Assembly (NCBI GenBank): GCA_035507035.1
Contig: DATJOJ010000011.1
Span: forward strand, 1 to 64,000
DNA length: 64,000 nucleotides
From: DATJOJ01 sp035507035
GTDB taxonomy: Bacteria; Acidobacteriota; Terriglobia; Terriglobales; Acidobacteriaceae
Direction: 5' to 3'
Made by a program: the position numbers and the translations under genes. The notes under the pieces were generated by a model. That model was not told the DNA's origin, made no database searches, and worked only from the letters and a program-made list of their open reading frames with translations. Position 1 is the stretch's first letter, and each line of letters starts with the position of its first letter. This document shows, piece after piece, positions 54,315-62,538 of this stretch.

Positions 54315-57122
54315 ATGGTGCGTCGAACCCCGCGGTTCCTTGTCCTAGTGGTTCTCGTCATAGCGATTAGCCTGCTGTTTGCCCAGAACCAAATTCAATT
54401 CCGTCACATCCACTTGCCGACTAGTAAAAGCCTAATCGGGCCGATTCCTGGAATAATCGGACGACTAAACGGTTTTACGCCTACAATCGCGGTGAGCCCG
54501 GACCGGCGCTATGCCGCGTTCCTCAATGACGGCTATGGGAGCCAGCAAAACAAAGCTCACCAGTCCATCGCTGTTCTCGATCTCGGCAACAATCAGCTAA
54601 CCGATTTTCCCGATGATCGTTTGGGCGAGGAAGCCCACCAAAGTTATTTCATCGGCCTGGCCTTTAGTTCTGATGGCAGCCATTTGTACGCTTCTATGGG
54701 TTCGATCACCGATCCGAGCGGCGAACGTGCAGGAAACACCGGGAATGGCATCGCAGTTTACAAGTTTGAAGAAGGCAAGATAAAAGCGGAGCACTTCCTC
54801 GCAATCCCGCCGCAAAAGATTGGCAACGCAAAGAAGGTCGCATTTGCTCTGCGAAAGACTGCTTCTGGGACAGCGATTCCCTATCCCGCGGGGCTGGCAG
54901 TGATCGCAGAAAACGGCAAGCCAGACCAGTTGCTGGTCGCCAATAATTATTCCGATAACGCTGTGCTGATCGACTCTGCGAAAGGCCGCATTTTGGCCGC
55001 ATTTGACCTCAGCACGAACGACATCGTCCCATCTTCGTTTCCGTATACCTGTGTCGCGTCGCATGATGGTGCGCGTGCATGGTGCAGTCTCTGGAACGCC
55101 TCGCGCATCACTGAACTGGATTTGAAGAGGGGCACGGTTGTGCGATGGGTTCCACTTTTGCCGCCAAGCGATCCCTTAGAACCGGGATCTCATCCGACTG
55201 CCATGCTTCTTAGTCCGGATGAGAAGCTGCTTTACGTCGCCCTCGCCAATGCCGATCGCGTGATCGCCGTACCGACCGAAGGCACCGGCCCGATGTATTC
55301 GTTGAACACGAACCTTCCCCATCAAGAGTTTTCAGGGAGCTGCCCGAGTAGTCTCGCAGTCTCTGCCGACGGCAAGCGGTTGTTCACGGCCGATGCGTGC
55401 CTCGATGCAGTTGCGGTCTTTGACGTTTCCAAACTCCTAGGAACGCCGGTCTTGACAATGCCGATCCATACCGCAGAAGGGTTCATCCCGACGGACTGGT
55501 ATCCGACCGCACTGGCGACCGTCGGCGACGATCTTCTCATCGCGACATCGAAGGGGCAGGGAACTGGTCCTAACAATATTCCCAGCAACACCGGTTCGGA
55601 GCGCCGCCATCGAGAGAACGCCTATATTCCGACATTGTTATACGGCTCAGTGATCCGAGTCGACATCAATGACACCGAAAAGCAATTGCCGGAACTTACG
55701 CAAAAAGCGGCGCAAAACAATTTGCTGAACATGCAGCATGAACAGCTCTCTTTTCCGCAAGACTCGAACCCCATTCGCCACGTTATTTACATCATTAAGG
55801 AGAATCGCACTTACGATCAGGTTTTGGGCGATCTGAAGGTTGGCAACGGCGACCCGTCTCTCACTCTGTATGGTGCCGACGTTACCCCGAACGAGCACAA
55901 GCTGGCTCTGCAGTTCGGCGTGCTCGACAATTTTTACGATAGCGGCGAGGTTTCCGGCGACGGACACGAATGGTCTACGGCTGCAATCACCACCGATTAC
56001 AACGAAAACACTTGGCAAATCGCTTATCGAAGCAAGGAGCGTACTTACGATTTTCAAGGTACGGTTGCCGATGAGTTTCCCCTCGACAACAACGAGTCCG
56101 ATATCGACGCCCCCACCTCCGGCTACCTCTGGGATAACGTTGCAAAGCATGGACTCAGCTATCGTGACTACGGCGAATTCGTGGCCACGATTTGGTGCAA
56201 GCCGGAGCGGGTGAAGTCGCCAAAGGAAGGCACGCCTTCGGCATTCTCAGAAAAGTGCCCGCAAGCAGAAATCGAAAGAGGCGAAGCTTTGCCGGCGAAT
56301 GTCGGTCAACCTCATGGCTCAGCCAGTCCATGGCCGTGGCCCGTGCCCATGATGAAACGAGTGAGGCCCACAAAAGCAGCGCTGCGCGATCACTTCGATC
56401 CAAACTTTCCAGAATTCAACACAGAATATCCCGACCAGCTTCGTGCCGACGAATTTCTTAACGAGTTCGATGGATTCGTGCGAGCTAGGCAGGAAAAGAA
56501 CGGCACAGAGTTGCCGGCATTCGTTCTTCTTTACTTGCCCGACGATCATACGCACGGCACCACTCCCTCAAAACCAAAACCAGCGGCTTCCGTCGCGGAC
56601 AATGATCTTGCGGTGGGCCGCGTCGTCGAGGCAGTTTCACACAGTCCTTACTGGAATGACACTGCGATTCTGATTCTTGAGGATGATGCGCAAGATGGCG
56701 CCGATCACGTTGATGCGCATCGCTCAATCGCCTTCGTGATCAGCAAATATTCGCCCGGTTCGGCCGAGCAGCCATTCATCGAGCATGGCTTCTACACTAC
56801 CGTGAACCTCATCCATACGATTGAAGCTCTGCTAGGAGTGCCGCCGATGAATCAAAATGACGCCTATGCGCCGATCCTGACGCGGTTGTTTTCGGGGCCC
56901 GGCAATCAGCCGCCGTTTACAGCCGATTGGAGCAATCGCGATAACGGTTTCATCTACAAAACGAATCCGCCCAAAGGTTCGGGAGCGGAAGAATCGAAGA
57001 AGATGGATTTTTCGCGGCCGGATGCTAATAATCCTGCGGTCCTGAACGCCATCCTCTGGAAGGATCAAAAAGGAGACACACCTGTCCCCGCTCCGAAACA
57101 CACCGTCTTTCCCCAGCCCTGA
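54315..57122 (+). CDS. bifunctional YncE-type beta-propeller / phosphoesterase family protein
   Basis: This 935-residue exported protein has a signal anchor (FLVLVVLVIAISLLFAQ). Residues about 50-430 form a YVTN/YncE-like beta-propeller with blades such as GLAFSSDGSHLYASMG, LLSPDEKLLYVALANADRVI and SLAVSADGKRLFTADACLDAV. From about 470 comes a phosphoesterase/alkaline-phosphatase-like domain with HVIYIIKENRTYDQVLGDL, DNFYDSGEVSGDGHEWSTAA, VLLYLPDDHTHGT and LILEDDAQDGADHVDAHR. It may hydrolyse phosphodiesters or phospholipids. It lies 57 bases after phoU with GGAGGG before the ATG, suggesting Pho-regulon membership. Confidence 0.88.
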   Translation: MVRRTPRFLVLVVLVIAISLLFAQNQIQFRHIHLPTSKSLIGPIPGIIGRLNGFTPTIAVSPDRRYAAFLNDGYGSQQNKAHQSIAVLDLGNNQLTDFPDDRLGEEAHQSYFIGLAFSSDGSHLYASMGSITDPSGERAGNTGNGIAVYKFEEGKIKAEHFLAIPPQKIGNAKKVAFALRKTASGTAIPYPAGLAVIAENGKPDQLLVANNYSDNAVLIDSAKGRILAAFDLSTNDIVPSSFPYTCVASHDGARAWCSLWNASRITELDLKRGTVVRWVPLLPPSDPLEPGSHPTAMLLSPDEKLLYVALANADRVIAVPTEGTGPMYSLNTNLPHQEFSGSCPSSLAVSADGKRLFTADACLDAVAVFDVSKLLGTPVLTMPIHTAEGFIPTDWYPTALATVGDDLLIATSKGQGTGPNNIPSNTGSERRHRENAYIPTLLYGSVIRVDINDTEKQLPELTQKAAQNNLLNMQHEQLSFPQDSNPIRHVIYIIKENRTYDQVLGDLKVGNGDPSLTLYGADVTPNEHKLALQFGVLDNFYDSGEVSGDGHEWSTAAITTDYNENTWQIAYRSKERTYDFQGTVADEFPLDNNESDIDAPTSGYLWDNVAKHGLSYRDYGEFVATIWCKPERVKSPKEGTPSAFSEKCPQAEIERGEALPANVGQPHGSASPWPWPVPMMKRVRPTKAALRDHFDPNFPEFNTEYPDQLRADEFLNEFDGFVRARQEKNGTELPAFVLLYLPDDHTHGTTPSKPKPAASVADNDLAVGRVVEAVSHSPYWNDTAILILEDDAQDGADHVDAHRSIAFVISKYSPGSAEQPFIEHGFYTTVNLIHTIEALLGVPPMNQNDAYAPILTRLFSGPGNQPPFTADWSNRDNGFIYKTNPPKGSGAEESKKMDFSRPDANNPAVLNAILWKDQKGDTPVPAPKHTVFPQP

Positions 57123-57666
57123 GGGCTCTGCCCTGCATTTTGAAAAGCAGACTTTCATGTCCGGCTCTGAAGTGGAAACTTCGAATGATCGCCCTCTACC
57201 CAGTCCTATCAGTGGTTTGCGCGGCAACGTTGTCACACCCAGACAGTCTATCCGTCACTGAATCGCGAAGAGAAAAAGAGTAGAAAGTAGCCAGATCGAG
57301 TATTGGCGGAGGTAAAGGAATGTAGGGCTATCACCGCCAAGTTGAGGCTACGCCACCGTATCTGGGGCGTTGCCGGAAAGGAGCGTGCTCGTTCACTGTT
57401 CGCAGACTGGAGGCAGGATAAAGGCCGCGGTCCCCAGAGTGATTGGCGATCCCGGTATCGCGCTCCAGCCTTAGATTTGCGAATAAGGTTCAGTTCACTG
57501 GCCTCAAACTGGCGGACTGACACGAAGCTTCGTACTCGAACAACGTTCAACCTTACGCTGGCGCCAACTTTTCGTGGCGACCAACGTCTTAGCGACCCCG
57601 GCAGCGCAATACTGGCGGGGTCGTTCTTTTTAGGAAGTCTAATCTCTTTCAGCAACGCTCAAGAAG
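57123..57666. other. 544-base gene-poor region
   Basis: Apart from a weak hairpin (AGGGC-TCT-GCCCT, 57122-57134) just after the phosphoesterase stop and a strong terminator at 57593-57630, I see no credible protein. Frames on both strands are open by chance and lack family signals. A terminator about 470 bases after the last gene suggests an unrecognised transcript or a decayed gene. Confidence 0.4.
57593..57630 (+). terminator. intrinsic terminator in gene-poor region
   Basis: CGACCCCG (57593-57600) pairs perfectly with CGGGGTCG (57616-57623) around a 15-base loop, followed by TTCTTTTT. It faces the + strand, with no recognised gene directly upstream. Confidence 0.6.
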
Positions 57667-57741
57667 TGGAGCGGGAGACGGGGATCGAACCCGCGACCAA
57701 CGGCTTGGGAAGCCGTGACTCTACCACTGAGTTACTCCCGC
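57667..57741 (-). tRNA. tRNA-Gly (anticodon CCC)
   Basis: The - strand folds into a complete cloverleaf: acceptor GCGGGAG/CTCCCGC, D stem ACTC/GAGT, anticodon stem ACGGC/GCCGT with loop TTCCCAA (anticodon CCC), T arm with TTCGATC, discriminator T and an encoded CCA at 57669-57667. It reads GGG glycine codons. Confidence 0.95.
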
Positions 57742-57799
57742 TCAAATGGATACGGCAATTCTACCCGACCGGCGGGCCCGATTGCCAAGCGTGTGAAAC

Positions 57800-58000
57800 C
57801 TAAGAAGAATATTTTGGCGGGCTAGGCAGCTCGCACGCCCGTCCAGCCAATTCGGACTGCGCTTCCTCTCGCGTCGCATGATCCGAGGTCAGGCCGCACC
57901 TGGCGCAGAACCATTCTTTGGTGTGCGGATTCCAGCGTAAGTCTTCATGCGTATAAGTTGCCGACAAAGCATCGGGAGAAGTTCCTTTCTCTGCGGTCAC
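57800..58000 (-). CDS. small protein with a single CxxC pair
   Basis: A 66-residue protein, no family assigned. The central part YTHEDLRWNPHTKEWFCARCG has one CxxC and aromatic residues like a zinc-ribbon half, followed by an acidic/helical tail (REEAQSELAGRACE) with a third Cys. Its composition (coherent, non-random, C-terminal Pro-rich end) suggests a real gene despite a GTG start and weak ribosome site. It lies just downstream of the tRNA on the same strand. The 277 bases between it and the next gene hold nothing I recognise. Confidence 0.5.
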   Translation of the reverse strand: MTAEKGTSPDALSATYTHEDLRWNPHTKEWFCARCGLTSDHATREEAQSELAGRACELPSPPKYSS

Positions 58001-58277
58001 TTCTACGTTATACGGTCCGTGAGGCCTCCGGCCTAGATGCCCCAGGCATGGTTACCGTGCCATTACGTTCGGAAGTTGACTATTGCTTCCAGTACGCCGT
58101 CGAGGCATTTGAGCGTTTAAGAGACGAACGCTCGAAGTCGATCATCGGTGCACCAGGTTCGATACGACACTCTTCATATACACCTGACAAATTCCTCCAC
58201 AGAACTTTACACTGGTTTGACGATTCTTTACCGCTTCCAGCGGTTGTGCATGTTGCAATAATTTATTCGGCAATTTC

Positions 58278-59474
58278 ATGATTTCTGTGGCCAAAAATCT
58301 GGCGCTTTGGGTGCGGCTGATCATGCTTGCGATCGCTTTTACAGCGAGTCCATGCCTCGCGGTTGTGCAGTCGCAACCGGTATCTTCTCAAGTGAAGCCG
58401 ATTGGAACGGTGAAAGCCATCTCCGGCAATGACGTTACTCTGGGAACCGACTCCGGCCAGACCCTTACAGTCACCATTCAAGATTCCACGCGCATTCTGC
58501 GAACGCAGCCTGGACAAAAAACTCTGCAAGGAGCCACCCAGATCACGTTGAAAGATTTAAAGGTCGGTGATCGCATGGTAGTGGCCCATGGAAACATGTC
58601 GGCGGATGGCAAGTCGATGGAGGCCACGGTTGTCTTTATCATGGCCGGGATCGATGTGGCTGCGAAGCAGGAACAGGAAAGGGAAGACTGGAGCAAGCGC
58701 GGCACGGGCGGACTGGTCAAGTCTGTGGATGCTGCGGCTGGCACAATCACCATTGCGGTTTCCAGCGCCGGAGCGACGAAATCTACTCTGATTCACGTCT
58801 CGAAAGAGACGGCCATTCGCCGCTATGCTCCCGACTCAGTGAAGTTCGATGACGCTAAGCCGGGTACGTTGGATCAGATTCAGCCCGGCGATCAACTTCG
58901 GGCGCGTGGAACAAAAAATTCCGATGGCACCGAGATGACCGCGGATGAAATTGTCTCGGGGAAGTTCCGCAATGTAGCGGGCAAAGTCGTAGCCACCGAT
59001 GCCGGCGCAAATTTGGTAACGGTACAAGATTTATTGAGCAAGAGCCAGGTCACCCTCAAGGTTTCCCCGGATTCGCAGCTTCGCAATCTGCCGGACATGG
59101 TGGCGCAGCGGATTGCGATTCGCTTGAAAGGCGGAACGCAGCAGGGCGCTAACGGCGCCGGTGCTGAGCATCGAGAGTCCGCCAGCGGCCAGAGTTCGAC
59201 TAATGCGGCTGCCCGAAGGCCGGGAGGCACGCCGGATTTTCAGCAGATTCTAGAAAGGATGCCGGCTGTAACCCTCGCTGATCTGCAAAAAGGAACTGTG
59301 ATTATGGCGGTGGCAACCGAAGGTTCGGCTACAACCGCGCCAACCGCGATCACGCTGCTCACCGGCGTCGAGCCGATCCTGACTGCATCACCGGACAGCA
59401 AGGGCGCGGCCATGATGCTTTCTCCATGGAACCTGGGTGGTGGCGGAGCCGAAGCTGCAGGTGGCAACCCGTGA
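58278..59474 (+). CDS. secreted DUF5666-type protein
   Basis: This 398-residue exported protein has a signal peptide (LIMLAIAFTASPCLAV). It is built from small beta-barrel-like repeats typical of DUF5666: GTVKAISGNDVTLGTDSGQTLTVTI, GLVKSVDAAAGTITIAV and GKVVATDAGANLVTVQDL (each quoted at its start), with LKVGDRMVVAHG and IQPGDQLRARG between them. A Gly-rich C-terminus follows. The function is unknown. Its TGA is overlapped by the GTG of the receptor gene (GTGA), coupling the two. Confidence 0.85.
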   Translation: MISVAKNLALWVRLIMLAIAFTASPCLAVVQSQPVSSQVKPIGTVKAISGNDVTLGTDSGQTLTVTIQDSTRILRTQPGQKTLQGATQITLKDLKVGDRMVVAHGNMSADGKSMEATVVFIMAGIDVAAKQEQEREDWSKRGTGGLVKSVDAAAGTITIAVSSAGATKSTLIHVSKETAIRRYAPDSVKFDDAKPGTLDQIQPGDQLRARGTKNSDGTEMTADEIVSGKFRNVAGKVVATDAGANLVTVQDLLSKSQVTLKVSPDSQLRNLPDMVAQRIAIRLKGGTQQGANGAGAEHRESASGQSSTNAAARRPGGTPDFQQILERMPAVTLADLQKGTVIMAVATEGSATTAPTAITLLTGVEPILTASPDSKGAAMMLSPWNLGGGGAEAAGGNP

Positions 59475-62400
59475 GTTTTTTCGCAGCGCGCTTTCGCCAT
59501 GGGACGGGTTGGACGGATAAACTGATTCCGTTTCTTGTCCTCCTACTCTTCTCATTTGTTTGTTCGCCCCTGTCGTTAGCGCAGACCCCCGGTGGCCTCC
59601 ACGGTAAGGTCAGCGATCCCTCCGGTGCGGTGATTCCCGGCGCTCTGGTCACTGCCGTCGGACCGAGCGGAACCAAAGCAACCGCCACAACTAATCAGCA
59701 GGGAACGTATGACATCACCGGACTGGCCTCGGGCAGCTATACCGTAATCACAGATGCGAAGGGGTTTGCCGAGTCGAACGAACAAAATGTCGCTGTGACT
59801 GCTGGACAGTCGCTAAAATTCGACATCGCGCTTGATATCGCGGTCGAACAGGAGAAAGTCGAAGTTCAGAGCTCGCCTACAACCATCAGCGTAAATCCCT
59901 CCGAAAATGCCAGCGCCATCGTGCTGCAGGGGAAAGATCTGGAAGCTTTGTCGGACGACCCGGACGAATTGCAACAGGAACTCCAGGCGCTGGCCGGACC
60001 GGCGGCCGGCCCCAACGGGGGTCAAATCTACATCGATGGTTTTACCGGCGGCCAGCTTCCGCCGAAGTCCTCCATTCGCGAGATTCGCATCAACCAAAAT
60101 CCATTCTCGGCCGAATACGACAAGCTAGGCTATGGTCGCATCGAGATTTTTACTAAGCCGGGCACGGACCAATATCACGGGCAGGCATACATTGATGGCA
60201 ATGATTCGGCCTTCAATTCGACCAATCCGTTCACGCCCGACATTCCTCCATACCATTCAGAGCTCTATAACGCCAGCGTCGGCGGGCCTTTGAGCAAAAA
60301 AGCATCGTTCTTTTTCAACGTCGAAGGCAGAAATATCAACGATTCGAACCTGGTGAACGCGACGGTGCTGAACTCGGCATTTGAGCCCACGCAACAGATC
60401 GAGGCGGTCGCCAATCCGCGTTCACGATTGAACTTGAGCCCGCGTGTCGACTTCCAGTTGAGTCCGAACAATACTCTAACGGCTCGCTATCAGTTCTACC
60501 GTGACAGCGAAACAAGTGAAGGCGTCGGGCAGTTCTCGTTGCCATCGCAAGCCTACAACTCTATCGATGACGAGCACACTCTGCAGATCAGCGATACTCA
60601 AATCATCAATACCAATGTGGTGAACGAGACTCGCTTCCAGTTCGTACGCGACCATAACACCCAGACGCTGCAGGATCCCTTCTCGCCAACCACCATGGTG
60701 CTGGGAGCATTTACCGGCGGCGGCAACTCTTCGGGCACGCCCATCGATACGGAAAACCGCTACGAACTGCAAAACTATACGTCGATCGTGCACGGCACTC
60801 ACTTCATCAAGGTTGGCGGAAGATTGCGCGCGACCAACGATCAAAGCAGCTCGAATAGCGGGTTCAATGGCATATTCACCTTCTCGTCGTTGACGGCATA
60901 TCGCAATCTGCAGCTCAATGGTGGTAAGTGCCCGCCTGGGAGCAGCAGTGCAACCTGCGGTCCGAGCCAGTTCTCAATCACCACGGGGCAGCCATTTCTC
61001 TCCGTCACAGTGGCGGACGCCGGCCTTTATGCGGAAGACGATTGGCGGGTCCGTCCTAACCTCACTTTCAGCTATGGATTGCGTTTTGAAACTCAGAACG
61101 CGATTCACGATCACGCCGACTGGGCGCCGCGGCTTTCGGTCGCATGGGGACTTGGGAAGGGTAAGGGGCCAACTCCCAAAACCGTGTTGCGTGCTGGTTT
61201 CGGAATTTTCTACGATCGGTTTGCCTACAACCTGGTCGAGCAGTCGGAGCGGCTGAATGGGATCACGCAAAAGACGACTATCGTTACCAATCCCGATTTT
61301 TACCCCACCATTCCGACCGGACCGATTTCGGGATCCACGGTTTCGCCAACGATCTATCAGCTCGGGCCCGGCCTTCGCGCACCGATGACGCTGCAATCCG
61401 CGGTCAGCATCGAGAGGCAGATCACCAAGCGCGCCACCGGATCGGTTACCTATGTGAACTCGAGCGGGCAGCACCAGCTTTTTCTGCGGAACGCGAATGC
61501 GCCGCTGCCTGGGACATTCAATCCTTCTGTGCCAGGGAGCGGCGTGCGGCCCTTCGGTGGCACGGAGAACATTTATCAGTACGACTCGGAGGGGGTTTTT
61601 CGGCAGAATCAGTTAATCGCGAACTTCCGCGTAAGTGCCGGAACCCGCGTCTCGCTGTTTGGTGTCTACACGCTAAACTACGCCAACAGCGACTTGGGAG
61701 CCGGAGCAGGCTCAGGCGGAGGAGCGGGCTTCGCGACCGGGGGCGCGACCGCGACTCCCAATTTCGTAACCAATCAATACGACCCCATGGCGGACTACGG
61801 TCGCGCGACATTCGACACTCGAGACCGTTCATTCCTGGGCGGAACGATTGCGCTACCGTACAACTTCCGCCTTAGCCCGTTCATGATTGTAAGTTCAGGC
61901 GCGCCGTACGACATCGTTCTCGGGCAGGATTTGAATGGCGATTCCATTTTTAATGATCGTCCTGGGTTCGTATCGAACGCGAAGTGTTCTACCGTAACAC
62001 CGCAGCCCACGAACCACGCGATTTTGTGCACTCCGCTAGGGACATTTAACAGCCTGCCGACCGCGGGAGAGTCCATCGTTCCAGTCAACTCCGGCACCGG
62101 GCCCACGTTGTTTACGTTGAACTTCCGACTGCAAAAAACCTTTGGGTTTGGCCCGGAGACGAAGGGTCCAACGGGTCAGCAAGGCGGCGGTGGTCCCCAC
62201 GGCGGTGGCCGCGGCGGCTCTCCGGGCGGCGGATTGGGTCCTGGTGGACTCACTGGCGGCGGAGGCGGCCATGGCGGTGGTTTCTTTAGCGCCGGCAACA
62301 CCAATCGACGTTACAACCTGACGTTCGGTGTCTCGGCGCGAAATGCGCTCAATCGCGTGAACTTTGCAGCGCCGGTTGGAACCCTTAGTTCCCCCCAATT

Positions 62401-62488
62401 CGCCCAATCGATTGCCTTGGCTGGTGGGCCCTATTCTTCCGAGGGGGCGGTTCGCCGGATTGATTTGCAGATGATATTCTCGTTTTAG
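59471..62488 (+). CDS. TonB-dependent receptor-like protein with carboxypeptidase regulatory domain
   Basis: This outer-membrane protein of about 1005 residues has a signal peptide (LIPFLVLLLFSFVCSPLSLAQ). A CarboxypepD_reg-like domain follows (GLHGKVSDPSGAVIPGALVT, TTNQQGTYDITGLASGSYTV), then a plug region (GGQIYIDGFTGGQLPPKSSI, KLGYGRIEIFTKPGT) and a beta-barrel ending in a terminal aromatic (LQMIFSF). This Oar-like architecture is abundant in Acidobacteriota, and the imported substrate is unknown. Before the last strands is a roughly 50-residue Gly/His-rich insertion (about 900-945). GTG 59471 is favoured by the GTGA overlap; the frame runs back to 59426. Confidence 0.9.
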   Translation: MSFFAARFRHGTGWTDKLIPFLVLLLFSFVCSPLSLAQTPGGLHGKVSDPSGAVIPGALVTAVGPSGTKATATTNQQGTYDITGLASGSYTVITDAKGFAESNEQNVAVTAGQSLKFDIALDIAVEQEKVEVQSSPTTISVNPSENASAIVLQGKDLEALSDDPDELQQELQALAGPAAGPNGGQIYIDGFTGGQLPPKSSIREIRINQNPFSAEYDKLGYGRIEIFTKPGTDQYHGQAYIDGNDSAFNSTNPFTPDIPPYHSELYNASVGGPLSKKASFFFNVEGRNINDSNLVNATVLNSAFEPTQQIEAVANPRSRLNLSPRVDFQLSPNNTLTARYQFYRDSETSEGVGQFSLPSQAYNSIDDEHTLQISDTQIINTNVVNETRFQFVRDHNTQTLQDPFSPTTMVLGAFTGGGNSSGTPIDTENRYELQNYTSIVHGTHFIKVGGRLRATNDQSSSNSGFNGIFTFSSLTAYRNLQLNGGKCPPGSSSATCGPSQFSITTGQPFLSVTVADAGLYAEDDWRVRPNLTFSYGLRFETQNAIHDHADWAPRLSVAWGLGKGKGPTPKTVLRAGFGIFYDRFAYNLVEQSERLNGITQKTTIVTNPDFYPTIPTGPISGSTVSPTIYQLGPGLRAPMTLQSAVSIERQITKRATGSVTYVNSSGQHQLFLRNANAPLPGTFNPSVPGSGVRPFGGTENIYQYDSEGVFRQNQLIANFRVSAGTRVSLFGVYTLNYANSDLGAGAGSGGGAGFATGGATATPNFVTNQYDPMADYGRATFDTRDRSFLGGTIALPYNFRLSPFMIVSSGAPYDIVLGQDLNGDSIFNDRPGFVSNAKCSTVTPQPTNHAILCTPLGTFNSLPTAGESIVPVNSGTGPTLFTLNFRLQKTFGFGPETKGPTGQQGGGGPHGGGRGGSPGGGLGPGGLTGGGGGHGGGFFSAGNTNRRYNLTFGVSARNALNRVNFAAPVGTLSSPQFAQSIALAGGPYSSEGAVRRIDLQMIFSF

Positions 62489-62538
62489 CAAGTTACTGCC
62501 TAACAAACCAACGACCAGGATCTGGAAAAAGGAAAGCT

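Noticed and set aside
57248..57655. 135-codon - strand open frame in the gene-poor spacer
   Set aside because: Composition looks random (Arg/Ser-rich), with no ribosome site and no recognisable motif.
57303..57803. 166-codon + strand open frame
   Set aside because: It runs antisense through the complete tRNA-Gly gene and through the terminator stem at 57593-57623, with no family signal.
57958..58281. 107-codon + strand open frame
   Set aside because: It overlaps the small Cys protein gene and the start of the DUF5666 gene; no ribosome site and no family resemblance.
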